From positions 1-22,236 of IMG/VR virus record IMGVR_UViG_3300042731_007046: 22,236 bases of DNA. The stretch is one strand, 5' to 3'. Source of the DNA: a virus. The notes beneath the pieces were generated by a model that did not search any database, had not been told where the DNA came from, and worked only from the letters and a program-made list of their open reading frames with translations. Made by a program: the position numbers and the translations under genes. Positions 1 to 8,021 of the stretch are shown here, in pieces; position 1 is the first letter of the stretch; every line of letters begins with the position of its first letter.

Positions 1-559
1 GGGCCTTTGTCAGGTCGAGCGTGATGCCGGATGCCCCTCCGCCGTCAAGTGCGTCCAGGTTCCACGAGGCTTTGGCCACAGTATTGTCGACCGGGCTGCC
101 GGAGGTCGAGGTCCGGCGCACGAACTGAATGGTCGAGTCGGTCTGCTCGAGGAAGACACCGTTGTTGTCGTCAAACTGCCCCACACGCTGGTCGAGGTTG
201 GTCTGTGCCGCGTCCATCACGAAGGTCATGAAGACAAGCTGGGAGTGGCCGGGCTGGTAGCGAAAATACTCACGTGTTCGAAGTTGGGCCTGATCGCCGG
301 AGGCCGTAGTCACATCGAGGCTGGCGCTGGCTTCGTTGGGCAGATGAGTGACCGTACCGCCAGCGGTCTCGGTCTTGTCCCACAGATAGGACTGAAGATC
401 CCACCGGAACGCGGAGGTGAAGATCGTCTCCGGGCTGGACATGCGAACCCGCGAGAAGGCGTCAAGGTTGGCTTCACTGATGCCTACAGTTCCATCTACA
501 GTCCACGGGTCGGTGGACTGTGAGACAGGTAGCGGGTTGGGGATAGGAATGTAGGTCAT
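1..559 (-). CDS. Virion/tail-fibre-like structural protein, C-terminus cut by window edge
   Basis: An open frame runs from the ATG at 559 to the window edge without a stop (about 186 residues visible). It begins MTYIPIPNPLPVSQ and contains LDAFSRVRMSSPETIFTSAF near residue 32, then a Gly-rich segment, repeated beta-type stretches, and YFRYQPGHSQLVFMTF near residue 97. The pattern DAFxRxRxSxPETxF followed by RYQPGxSQLV is one I recognise from many phage structural proteins near tail or fibre genes; an exact role cannot be read. A GGAGG Shine-Dalgarno lies about 12 nt upstream, inside the end of the preceding gene, with 3 nt between the genes, so the two are probably translated together. It is the last gene visible in the late cluster. 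The product is likely a virion protein with a beta-sandwich fold (inference). Confidence 0.75.
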   Translation of the reverse strand, partial: MTYIPIPNPLPVSQSTDPWTVDGTVGISEANLDAFSRVRMSSPETIFTSAFRWDLQSYLWDKTETAGGTVTHLPNEASASLDVTTASGDQAQLRTREYFRYQPGHSQLVFMTFVMDAAQTNLDQRVGQFDDNNGVFLEQTDSTIQFVRRTSTSGSPVDNTVAKASWNLDALDGGGASGITLDLTKA

Positions 560-562
560 TGT

Positions 563-1489
563 TTAAACAATCCTCCAGTTTGCGCCATCGCTGACAAATG
601 TCCAGGACTCGTGTTGCTGCTGGATCTCGCCAGTCGTGTCGCCGTTGATAGTTTCGCTGCCGTCTGGGTCAATGGTAACATAGTTGGACGAGGCGTCCGT
701 CTTAACTACGGTCAGTTCCCTCCCCTCAATACCCACCGCGGTCGGCAGATCAACTTCGATGGCCGCCGTGGTGCAGTCACACTGGATCGTCCAATCCGAC
801 CCGAGTGCCGTGTAGGGGCTGTCCGTGTGATCAATGTCAGTCACGAGCGGCTGGCCCACCTCGCCGCTTGCCGTGACTACCACCGGCACGCCCACCGTGG
901 TCAGGTTAGACGAGCCAAGGACTAGATCTAGCGTGCCCCGAGATTTCCACGTAGGGGCCGACCCCGCGCCGTTTCCGGCAAGGATATAGTCGGCGGTACC
1001 CCACGGGGTCAGGGCGCTCAGAGGGACGCTCTCGTCCGGGAAATCGCTCGAGGCCAGGGTGGCCGCCACCGTCTCCCCCGAGACAGAGGGGCTGATCCCC
1101 ATGTCCGACATCAGACCTGAGAACAGAACGGTCTGGACCACCAGGGTAACACGCTCGGCCGTCCGGGTAATGACCCGGATCTCGGCGGGGCTCCGCTCGG
1201 TTGTGTAGGGCCCGAACGGGGTCTGGTTGTCGGACAGTAGCCCCAACACGTAGATGTTGAAGTGGCTGATTTTGTCGCGATACTCTTCCGGGTCATCCCA
1301 CACGAGGGTAAACTGGGTACCCCCTGAGTAGGTCTGAGTCCGGAGCAATTGAAGCCGCTTGACAAGAGGCACACGGATAGACCCACGCACGGGTGGTGGC
1401 AGGATGGGCCCCTCCGCTGTCCGCGTGGGATTGATCATCCGTTCGAGCGCGTGTAGCTGCTCGTTCTCTGGCTTCCGCTCAATCGCCAT
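563..1489 (-). CDS. Tail-fibre-like virion protein with beta-rich C-terminal domain
   Basis: 308 aa. The N-terminal ~100 residues (LVWDDPEEYRDKISHFNIYV near 64-83) look like a fibronectin-type beta domain. The middle is Thr/Ser/Gly-rich. The last ~80 residues have the layout ...ELTVVKTDASSNYVTIDPD...INGDTTGEI...ESWTFVSDGANWRIV, the fold-ending motif common at the C-termini of phage fibre and baseplate proteins (VTI..DGSETING...WTFVSDGxNWRIV). It follows the nozzle-like gene after only 3 nt (stop TAA, then ACT ATG), with no strong Shine-Dalgarno, suggesting translational coupling. Likely a receptor-binding or fibre/appendage protein; which appendage is unknown. Confidence 0.75.
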   Translation of the reverse strand: MAIERKPENEQLHALERMINPTRTAEGPILPPPVRGSIRVPLVKRLQLLRTQTYSGGTQFTLVWDDPEEYRDKISHFNIYVLGLLSDNQTPFGPYTTERSPAEIRVITRTAERVTLVVQTVLFSGLMSDMGISPSVSGETVAATLASSDFPDESVPLSALTPWGTADYILAGNGAGSAPTWKSRGTLDLVLGSSNLTTVGVPVVVTASGEVGQPLVTDIDHTDSPYTALGSDWTIQCDCTTAAIEVDLPTAVGIEGRELTVVKTDASSNYVTIDPDGSETINGDTTGEIQQQHESWTFVSDGANWRIV

Positions 1490-1492
1490 AGT

Positions 1493-3787
1493 TTACCGTC
1501 CTGATCCTGACTCCGGCGTCCAGATGAACGCGAACGAATGCACCTCGACAAGGTCGTAACTCTCCACCCAGGCGAACCGGGCCGCAACTCGGTGGGCCGC
1601 CTTGTTAATCGGTCCAACGTGAGTGATGTATCCCTTGGTATCATTGTGCCGCGAGGGGGTACGCAGGGCCGGAATCTGGATCGGATCGGTCCAGAAATCG
1701 TCCAGGTAGTAGGAAATCGTGGGGCAGCAGTCCCCGGCGAACTTGGTCCGCTCGAGAATGATGTCGTACACAACCGGATTCATCGCGGGGCCCCTGAGTG
1801 CGTTGACGTGGTTGCCCGGAGGCACCGTGTTGAGATTGGTCTCGACGTATAGGTTTAGCGCCCGTGTGGAGCTACCATCGGGCTCAATCTCGACCGCGGT
1901 CCGCGAGGTGGGATCTAGCCGGATGAGGGTGCCCTGCTCGTTGTCGGGATCCCAGATAGCAAAGATGGCCCGGCGCTGGGCCGTGTCCTCCGCGATCCTG
2001 TCGCTGGCCGCCGACACCGCTTTGATGTCCCACGGCACGAACCAGAAGGGAGCCTTCGCCAGCTTGGACTTCCGGAGATCGAGCACCCATTGGCGAGACT
2101 GTGTCGTATCTCCCTGCCGATGTGCACAAACAAATAGATACTCCTTCTCCAGGTCGCTCCAGTACATGAGCTCAAACTCTGCGCCGCCTGACGACGCGTC
2201 GATAATGTCAGTTGATAGCGGGTCACTCAAGGTTTCGTAACCTGAGCCACTCACCATGCCGATCCTGAAGTCGTGCGTCAGGAAGGCCACCTTGTCCTCG
2301 TATTGGGCCAGCGCGCGGGCATGGCCGTAGGGCGACCCAATGCTGCCGGACATCGGCCGCGGGTTGAAGGTCTCGCGGTTCGTACCGGTCAGGCGATAGA
2401 CCTTTTTGAGAGTGAAGATGTACAGCGCGTCTTCGGTCGAGGCGATGTTGGTCACCGGGAACTGGAACGTGAAGAAGTTCCCAAAAGTGCCTGAGGGGAA
2501 GCTCTCCTCCGGCTGCCCTTCTCCGATCTCCTCACGGCCGGAGTAGAAGACGCGGTTTCCAATGCCGTACCACAGCCGCCCCGCGTACTCCGCGATGGCC
2601 GTGCCGATCTCCGGGGAGTCTACACCGACCTCGCCGTCCTTGATCGGTGGGGGCGGATCATTGCTAGTCAACGAGGGGGCAATGTTGCCCTGGTCCAGGT
2701 CAAGGTCGGGCACGGGGTCATTCTCTGTGGTACCCGCGGCCCCGCTGAGCAACGAGTGGTCGTAGTAGGTGAAGGTGCCTGAGCCTGGGTTGGCCACCTG
2801 CTCCAGGAAGAAATAGGTCCCGCCGCCATCCGTCGACCGGTACACGTTGATATAGGGCACCCGAGTCGTGTCGGAATGACCGGTGAGTGTGAACTCGGGC
2901 ACAAGATCCCGGAAAGGACCCGAGTTTGAGGGCAGGCTGTCCGGGTTGGTCTCGAGCGGCGCGCGCGAGGAGATGTGATCAGTGTCGGTGACGTAGGCGT
3001 AGGTGTACTTCCATCCCCGATACACGTCCACCCGGTGATCGCTGGCAGACCAGTTTCGCCACACGACTTCGGTGTTGTCGACGTGGGAGGTGGCCGTGGT
3101 ACCATTCGCGCCGCGGGTGACGGTAAGTACGTTCCCCGCTTTGTTCGAAACCGTCATCTCTTCGAATTCGCATGTGATATTGTAGGGGTAGCTGGCTGGG
3201 AAATTGCTGGCGTCATTCAGGGTCACCGTGGTGGTGCTGTCGTTGATGGCCCCATTCAAGTGATCGAGAGCACCCACGAGCGCGGCGGGAGCAGTCGGGC
3301 CGGGCAATCCCCAGAAATGGAAGTTGGGCGACCCACCCGTGCCGTCGAAGATCGCGGTGCCGTAGTTGTCGGTTGCCGACACAGCACGAATATACATCCG
3401 GCCCTGGTATGGGGCCGCTTCATGTGGGACAGTGCTGTCGCGCAAGCCTCGAAGATCCGGAGCTAGGTTCCAGGATGTATCGGTACCCGGACGGAAGTAA
3501 TAAATCTCCCAGTATCCCGTGGTCCCGTTGTACATCGACGCGACAAAATACACGTTTGGGGGCGTGTCTTCCGTCTCGTAGACCCACAGCCGGTCGATGC
3601 GCTGTGAGTGGGTGGTATTCGACACCTGGAGCCCCGCAAGCCGCGACCGTAGGCTGCCGCCGTGCGACACGTACATGTTGAGCCCCCTCCAAAATCTCTT
3701 GTCGGGGGCCAACGGTGCTGTTGCTCGGTCGTAAGGCAGGTCCATACGCTGGAGTTCCAGCGCATCCATCTGTTGATTTCTCGCCAT
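1493..3787 (-). CDS. Large virion protein, tail nozzle/tail-tube-B-like candidate
   Basis: 764 aa, almost entirely beta-type sequence with repeated aromatic and Gly turns. The N-terminus (RGLNMYVSHGGSLRSRLAGL near 34-53) and the motif GRLWYGIGNRVFYSGREEIG near 400 resemble the six-bladed nozzle proteins of short-tailed phages (T7 gp12, P22 gp10 class), where a list of values and an 'IWFxxGNRVYYS' type motif recur. Position fits: it follows adaptor-like genes and precedes fibre-like genes. The start is ATG at 3787, 2 nt after the previous stop (TAA AC ATG) with only a weak Shine-Dalgarno, so coupling is likely. No enzymatic motif is seen. Assignment to the nozzle rests on architecture and size, not on a decisive motif. 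Confidence 0.7.
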   Translation of the reverse strand: MARNQQMDALELQRMDLPYDRATAPLAPDKRFWRGLNMYVSHGGSLRSRLAGLQVSNTTHSQRIDRLWVYETEDTPPNVYFVASMYNGTTGYWEIYYFRPGTDTSWNLAPDLRGLRDSTVPHEAAPYQGRMYIRAVSATDNYGTAIFDGTGGSPNFHFWGLPGPTAPAALVGALDHLNGAINDSTTTVTLNDASNFPASYPYNITCEFEEMTVSNKAGNVLTVTRGANGTTATSHVDNTEVVWRNWSASDHRVDVYRGWKYTYAYVTDTDHISSRAPLETNPDSLPSNSGPFRDLVPEFTLTGHSDTTRVPYINVYRSTDGGGTYFFLEQVANPGSGTFTYYDHSLLSGAAGTTENDPVPDLDLDQGNIAPSLTSNDPPPPIKDGEVGVDSPEIGTAIAEYAGRLWYGIGNRVFYSGREEIGEGQPEESFPSGTFGNFFTFQFPVTNIASTEDALYIFTLKKVYRLTGTNRETFNPRPMSGSIGSPYGHARALAQYEDKVAFLTHDFRIGMVSGSGYETLSDPLSTDIIDASSGGAEFELMYWSDLEKEYLFVCAHRQGDTTQSRQWVLDLRKSKLAKAPFWFVPWDIKAVSAASDRIAEDTAQRRAIFAIWDPDNEQGTLIRLDPTSRTAVEIEPDGSSTRALNLYVETNLNTVPPGNHVNALRGPAMNPVVYDIILERTKFAGDCCPTISYYLDDFWTDPIQIPALRTPSRHNDTKGYITHVGPINKAAHRVAARFAWVESYDLVEVHSFAFIWTPESGSGR

Positions 3788-3789
3788 GT

Positions 3790-5625
3790 TTACATCATCC
3801 CGTAGAACATTGAGCTAGGTGAACCGCCGTACTGGGGTGGGCGCTGGTACGGGCTGAAGGCCTGCATGCTGCTCAGCATGCCACCGGGCATTCCGCCGCC
3901 GAAGCCACCGCCGTAGCTGCCTCCCATCATGCTGTTCATACCGCCGCCGCCGAATGGGCTGTATCCACCCATCTGGCCGCCGCCGAACGGACCCATGCCG
4001 CTCATGCCAAGGCTTCCGTAGGGGGACATACCCTGCATACCGTATGGGCCGCCGAACGGTCCGAAACCGCCACCAAAGCCGGTCATCGGGTTCCATCCGC
4101 CGAACATGCCGTATCCGGTGTTCCGGAGGCTCTGGACGTTCCCGAGAAGCTGGGCGAGACCGCTGATACCACCGGGGCCCTGGAGCCCCTGCCACGGATC
4201 AAACGGGTTCTGGGTACCCTGCCACGGGTTCATCGGCTGGAAGTAGTTCTGCGGCTGAGTGTAGCCGGGCATCTGTCCGCCAGCACCACCGCCGCCACCG
4301 CCGGTACCTGGGTTCCATCCGAACTGGCTGGTCCCACCGGGCATACCCTGTCCGGGCAGTCCCTGGTAGGGATTCGCTCCACCACCCATGCCCGGGTTGA
4401 GACCGCCCGTGTTGGGGGCTGTCCATCCTCCGGACCCATCTGGCGTTTGGCCAGTGTTACCTCCCGGACCATAGTACCCGGGCACAGGGCTGGTGGGACT
4501 GTAGCCGTTGGGTAGCTGAGCGCCCGTTGACCCGCCAGGCCACACTGGAGTCTGACCTTGCCAACCGGTGACGGGCTGCTGGCCACCTACGTGCATATTC
4601 GGATTATCGGGGCTGACCGGGGCGTTCGGGAACTTGGTGTCCAGGCCACCCTGGCCTAGGGGATCGCCGTACGCGTTCTGCCCCTGAGAGAGGGCACTCT
4701 GGATCCCGGCGTTGCCTCCGGCGTCATTGCCCGCGTTGCTGATGGGCTGCCCTCCGAGGCTGTTCATGAGCATCTGGATCGGATCGCCGGGCTTGCTCAG
4801 GAAGCCGGTACCCATGATGTTCGGGTTCTGGGCAAGGTTGCGCTCGTAGTTCTGAAGCTGGCGCTGGTAGTCCTGCTGGATCCCGGAGAACCGATCCGCC
4901 ACGATTCCGGCGTTGTGCATGGTGCCGTCCGGCATCTGAATCATGCCCGCTGTGGGCAGATTGAACGGCCCTCCCAGGTTGTAGGTACCCTGATTGTCGG
5001 GGCCACCTGGAACGAACGTGCCACCCATCTGCTTGGCCAGCCACTCACCGGTGGGGGCATCGGCAAACTGCATGGGATCGGTCGCACCACCCAGATTGAA
5101 CTCGGACACGTCCCGGAAGCCCATCTGCTGAGCGGCGGCCGGGTTGTTGATCATGCCCTGAAGATCCGCGCCCTCGATGTTGGCCGCCCGGTCCACAACG
5201 TCCCGACCCGGGTAGTAACCCTGGGGGCTGGTGCTGCGGAAGTCCGTGTACGGTGTGGTGCGGGCAATCTCGGCCTGAAGCGGGTCGCCACCGGAATAGG
5301 CCGGATCGAGAGTGTGCTTCCGGCCGTACACCTGCTCATACGCGGCCCACGTCTTCGGATCGGTGGGATCCCCGGTCATAAGCTGGAGCCGGGCGTCGCC
5401 TGAAGACAGTTGGGGCGCAGAGATCGCAGTCTGAGTCGGAGACCCAGCAGTGCGGCCGGTGCGGTCGCCTGAGGTCCGCGTTGAAGTCGTTTGATATGTT
5501 GGGGCTGACGCTGGGGCCAGCGGATCGGAAGGAGGACTGTAACCCATCGGGGTGGTCCCGGTACCTCCCATGCGAGACGCCGTCCTCGCGAGGGCGTCTT
5601 CGTAACTCATCGTGTTAAGGGCCAT
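3790..5625 (-). CDS. Two-part virion-associated protein: shared N-terminal domain plus Gly/Pro/Met/Phe-rich low-complexity tail
   Basis: 611 aa. Residues ~75-275 form a folded domain (LMTGDPTDPKTWAAYEQVYG near 81; FADAPTGEWLAKQMGG near 185; IQQDYQRQLQNYERNLAQNP near 250) that is clearly related to the whole of the neighbouring 186-aa protein at 5696-6256. From about residue 290 to the end the protein is low-complexity: Gly, Pro, Asn, Gln first (PGGNTGQTPDGSGGW), then strongly Gly/Met/Phe/Tyr-rich over the last ~100 residues (GGFGPFGGPYGMQGMSPYG). There is no transmembrane or enzyme motif. AAGGAG lies 9 nt before the ATG, and a TATAATGG box is at 5647-5654. It sits between the small tail genes and the nozzle-like gene. 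Possible roles are an internal virion protein, a tail plug or a flexible linker; function unknown. Confidence 0.75.
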   Translation of the reverse strand: MALNTMSYEDALARTASRMGGTGTTPMGYSPPSDPLAPASAPTYQTTSTRTSGDRTGRTAGSPTQTAISAPQLSSGDARLQLMTGDPTDPKTWAAYEQVYGRKHTLDPAYSGGDPLQAEIARTTPYTDFRSTSPQGYYPGRDVVDRAANIEGADLQGMINNPAAAQQMGFRDVSEFNLGGATDPMQFADAPTGEWLAKQMGGTFVPGGPDNQGTYNLGGPFNLPTAGMIQMPDGTMHNAGIVADRFSGIQQDYQRQLQNYERNLAQNPNIMGTGFLSKPGDPIQMLMNSLGGQPISNAGNDAGGNAGIQSALSQGQNAYGDPLGQGGLDTKFPNAPVSPDNPNMHVGGQQPVTGWQGQTPVWPGGSTGAQLPNGYSPTSPVPGYYGPGGNTGQTPDGSGGWTAPNTGGLNPGMGGGANPYQGLPGQGMPGGTSQFGWNPGTGGGGGGAGGQMPGYTQPQNYFQPMNPWQGTQNPFDPWQGLQGPGGISGLAQLLGNVQSLRNTGYGMFGGWNPMTGFGGGFGPFGGPYGMQGMSPYGSLGMSGMGPFGGGQMGGYSPFGGGGMNSMMGGSYGGGFGGGMPGGMLSSMQAFSPYQRPPQYGGSPSSMFYGMM

Positions 5626-5648
5626 GAAAATACACTCCTTCCCCCACC

Positions 5649-5674
5649 ATTATAGCGTAACACGGGTTGGTAAC
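5649..5674 (-). promoter_or_regulatory. Candidate -10 box TATAATGG with upstream GTTACCAACC
   Basis: Read on the minus strand the intergenic DNA carries GTTACCAACC, 10 nt, then TATAATGGTG, followed by an AAGGAG ribosome site and the start of the 611-aa gene. The same pair of blocks (GTTACCAACC ... GCTATAATGGTG) recurs at 9789-9812 before another gene. No TTGACA-like -35 is present at the usual distance, so it could be an extended or phage-modified promoter. Not proven. Confidence 0.35.
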
Positions 5675-5695
5675 GCGGTGGGGGAGGAGAGTTGG

Positions 5696-6256
5696 TTACC
5701 GGCGCTTGAGTTCGAGGTTGATCTTTCTGAGCGTGAAATCGACCGGGGTGTTTTTGCTGGGGTCGGCCGCCCGGTTATTGGCCCCCAGATTGAGATTCCA
5801 GTTCCGGATCAGGCGGACATAGTCCTCCCGTGCCCGATTCCAGACTTCACCCACGCGACCCGCGTTCAGCAGCTTCTTCTTGCCGAAGGACAGGTACCAC
5901 GAGCCCGGGTATTGGAACGGACCGCTTGCCGGGGGCTCCTTCCACCGAGTCTCGCCGCCGAGCTTCTCCGCCAACATGTTCGCCGTTGTTTCGTCGGCGT
6001 AGTGCCCTGCGTCCAGCTTGTAGGGGGAGCTATTCGCCATACCAAACGGAGTCTCGAAGGTGGCCCGGGGATAGGCGTCCGTGTCGAACGTCTGCGGGGT
6101 CGACTTGTAGATCCGGTCATCGTTGGCCCCACCGTCGTCAAACTCGGGATCGTTAGAGTGCCGCTCCCCGTAGAAAATGAGGTAGGCCTCCCAAGTCATG
6201 GGATCGTCCGGATCTGCGCCGGAGATCAGATGGATTCTTGCTTCTTCCTTAGTCAT
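5696..6256 (-). CDS. Small virion-associated protein, stand-alone copy of the domain fused to the low-complexity tail
   Basis: 186 aa, starting MTKEEARIHLISGADPDDPM. It aligns by eye along its length with residues ~75-275 of the downstream 611-aa protein: RIHLISGADPDDPMTWEAYL versus RLQLMTGDPTDPKTWAAYEQ, YADETTANMLAEKLGG versus FADAPTGEWLAKQMGG, and an Arg/Asn-rich helix EDYVRLIRNWNLNLG versus QDYQRQLQNYERNL. This copy ends KINLELKRR and lacks the Gly-rich tail. A good AAGGAG lies 6 nt before the ATG. The family is not one I can name. The pair probably forms related parts of the same virion structure (inference). Confidence 0.75.
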   Translation of the reverse strand: MTKEEARIHLISGADPDDPMTWEAYLIFYGERHSNDPEFDDGGANDDRIYKSTPQTFDTDAYPRATFETPFGMANSSPYKLDAGHYADETTANMLAEKLGGETRWKEPPASGPFQYPGSWYLSFGKKKLLNAGRVGEVWNRAREDYVRLIRNWNLNLGANNRAADPSKNTPVDFTLRKINLELKRR

Positions 6257-6265
6257 ATATGCTCC

Positions 6266-6457
6266 TTATTTGCCGTCTCCGACTTTCTCGAAGACTGAGT
6301 TTAGTTTGCCGACACCCAGGCCAAAGAGGGTGAAGGTGGCTTCGTCCGGCATGACGATCAGACCGGACCACGCCATTACAGGCACGGCCAGTAGTAGCCA
6401 CGCCATGATCACATGCGCATTCACGCTATCGAGTAGTCCCTTCAGAGTCTCCGCCAT
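6266..6457 (-). CDS. Small membrane protein, holin candidate
   Basis: 63 aa. Residues ~15-36 (HVIMAWLLLAVPVMAWSGLI) form one strong transmembrane helix. A second moderately hydrophobic stretch (TFTLFGLGVG) follows an acidic turn (PDEA), and the C-terminus is charged (KVGDGK). Small size, one or two membrane spans and a charged tail fit holins, but many phage membrane proteins look like this. AAGGAG lies 7 nt before the ATG and sits inside the overlapping upstream 47-aa ORF. The lysozyme is about 4 kb upstream in the tRNA region, so the lysis genes would be split. Alternative: a virion membrane-interacting peptide. Confidence 0.65.
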   Translation of the reverse strand: MAETLKGLLDSVNAHVIMAWLLLAVPVMAWSGLIVMPDEATFTLFGLGVGKLNSVFEKVGDGK

Positions 6458-6569
6458 TGTCTTTCTCCTTGCGCTTGCTGATAATCATGAGCCGCAGATC
6501 CGGGGGCGCGCCTTTTGGTGGATTGAGCACCTTCATTGGTGGTTTCTTCCTACTCGGGATGAAGCCCAT
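6426..6569 (-). CDS. Small basic ORF coupled by TAATG to the upstream gene
   Basis: 47 aa, MGFIPSRKKPPMKVLNPPKG at the start, Pro/Lys/Arg-rich, ending in a hydrophilic tail. Its ATG shares one base with the stop codon of the adaptor-like gene (TAATG), the classic arrangement for re-initiation. It overlaps the holin-candidate gene by 32 nt and carries that gene's Shine-Dalgarno. No motif is recognised. Support is the coupling geometry and dense packing; composition is plausible but a protein this short could be spurious. Confidence 0.5.
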   Translation of the reverse strand: MGFIPSRKKPPMKVLNPPKGAPPDLRLMIISKRKEKDNGGDSEGTTR

Positions 6570-7306
6570 TATCTGAACAAGCCTCCCGGCCAACCACCAC
6601 CATTATACCCGGTTACAGCTAGTGGTTCGGATGGGGACACCTTGTGGTCCCCGTCATCCAGGCCATAGTCTCCGGCGATCTCTGCGATGGCCGCCATGAA
6701 GTTCCCATACTGGCCGGTATGTACTTTGAAATTGTCCTGGACCTGGGTGCCACCGGCACGTTGGTCTCCAGCTAGGTCGAACGCCGCCCACTTGATTCCC
6801 TGGAGTAGCGCCTCGAGGAAGTCGTCGGCGAAAGGCGTGCTGCCTGCCAGAGTACCGTTGGTAACACGGGCGGGCTCCTTCTTGTAGGTCCCGCCGATCA
6901 TCCAGTCCGGGCTGCCCATCGAACGGGGCGGCCGGGGGAAGACCCGGTACCCACTGATACTGGGCTCATACGAAATCGCTTCAGGAAGCCGCATGGCCAG
7001 GGTGGGCTCCAGATTCCGGAGCACATTCAGGGGTTGATACACGGGCGGATCACCGGCCGTATAAATCAGGTAAGTTTTCCGCAACCCACGAAAATCCGAT
7101 GGCGTGGCGGAAAAGGGACTAGGATAGTCTTGCCGGGCCGGGATCAGATACCAGGGATCGTGCTCGGCCAACGATTCCCGCCAGTCGTACTCATCCCAAA
7201 TCTCGAGCAGCGCCCGATTGCAAACGGTGGCCGCCTGTCTGTCCTTGACCAGCCGGTGGACTACGGGGTCAACCATCGAAAGTAGATCGTTCCAAGTGTA
7301 TGCCAT
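6569..7306 (-). CDS. Head-tail adaptor-like protein, paralogue B
   Basis: 245 aa. The N-terminal ~45 residues are helical (DLLSMVDPVVHRLVKDRQAA), followed by an EYDWRESLAE turn and beta segments. The C-terminal half contains GGTYKKEPARV near 138 and a helix with IKWAAFDLAGDQRAGGTQVQ then HTGQYGNFMAAIAEI. The same order (YKK, then long helix with RAGG, then QYGNFMA) is found in the next gene upstream, so the two are tandem paralogues. Helical ends around a beta insert match adaptor/gatekeeper proteins that dock under the portal in short-tailed phages (T7 gp11, P22 gp4 class); that is inference from architecture and position. One nt separates it from the preceding stop. Confidence 0.7.
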   Translation of the reverse strand: MAYTWNDLLSMVDPVVHRLVKDRQAATVCNRALLEIWDEYDWRESLAEHDPWYLIPARQDYPSPFSATPSDFRGLRKTYLIYTAGDPPVYQPLNVLRNLEPTLAMRLPEAISYEPSISGYRVFPRPPRSMGSPDWMIGGTYKKEPARVTNGTLAGSTPFADDFLEALLQGIKWAAFDLAGDQRAGGTQVQDNFKVHTGQYGNFMAAIAEIAGDYGLDDGDHKVSPSEPLAVTGYNGGGWPGGLFR

Positions 7307-7307
7307 G

Positions 7308-8012
7308 TTACCCCCTTGTCCTGCTTCCTTCAGCTTTGGCCATCGGCTCCATCACGGGGAGCTTCTCGCGCAACTTCATCTCCTCGAGTCCGGCCATGAA
7401 ATTGCCGTATTGTGAGGAGTACTGGATCTTACCTCCGGTGACCGTGGCCCCGCCTGCCCTGGAATCGTCCGCCCAAATGTAGGTCTGCCACAAGACCCCC
7501 TCCTCGAATACCCAGAACCACTCGTCCGGGAGGCTAAGCTGCCCGGCCGTGTGTACGTTGTCCTCCGCGAGAACGGGGCTGGTCTTCTTGTACAGGGAGA
7601 TGATCACAGGAGCGGGGCTCTCGATGGTGGTACCGGTCTTCGGCGTGATCCGAAGGGTACCTGTTGAACCCGCCGTCCCGGTAATCGCAATCCGAGAGGG
7701 TAGGCCGGGCGCGCCGACATCTGCAGGCAAAGCGGGCTCAACAAGTAGCGGGTGAGTCTGATCATCTTTGTCGGTGTAGAAGGCGTCAGTGGCGTACAAA
7801 AAGTCTGAGGGCAACGAAATGTTGTAGTCGGACGTGTCCGCGGCCAGCGTGGTGACCGGCAGATCCCCGATGGTCCATCTCCACGGCGCGGCCATCCACA
7901 TCATCTTGTTGACTTGATCAAGAATGCGAACCTTTACCTCACGCAAAGGCATGTCCTTGGCGTAGGAACGCGCTTTCTCGAACGCCTCATTTGGAATGTA
8001 CGTTGACGCCAT
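7308..8012 (-). CDS. Head-tail adaptor-like protein, paralogue A
   Basis: 234 aa. N-terminal helices (NEAFEKARSYAKDMPLREVK) lead to AAPWRWTIGDLPVTTLAADT, then beta strands, SLYKKTSPVLAEDNVHT near 140, a helix with EEGVLWQTYIWADDSRAGG and SSQYGNFMAGLEEMKLREKL. It shares the YKK, RAGG and QYGNFMA blocks with the 245-aa neighbour. AAGGAG is 6 nt before the ATG. Likely part of the connector between portal and tail tube. Having two related copies suggests either two stacked rings or one adaptor and one divergent accessory protein. Confidence 0.7.
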   Translation of the reverse strand: MASTYIPNEAFEKARSYAKDMPLREVKVRILDQVNKMMWMAAPWRWTIGDLPVTTLAADTSDYNISLPSDFLYATDAFYTDKDDQTHPLLVEPALPADVGAPGLPSRIAITGTAGSTGTLRITPKTGTTIESPAPVIISLYKKTSPVLAEDNVHTAGQLSLPDEWFWVFEEGVLWQTYIWADDSRAGGATVTGGKIQYSSQYGNFMAGLEEMKLREKLPVMEPMAKAEGSRTRG

Positions 8013-8021
8013 GATGACTCC

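Noticed and set aside
6596-6606. TATAATGG inside the end of the 245-aa gene as a promoter
   Set aside because: It encodes part of the protein (GYNGGG); no -35 and no other support, so not listed as a feature.
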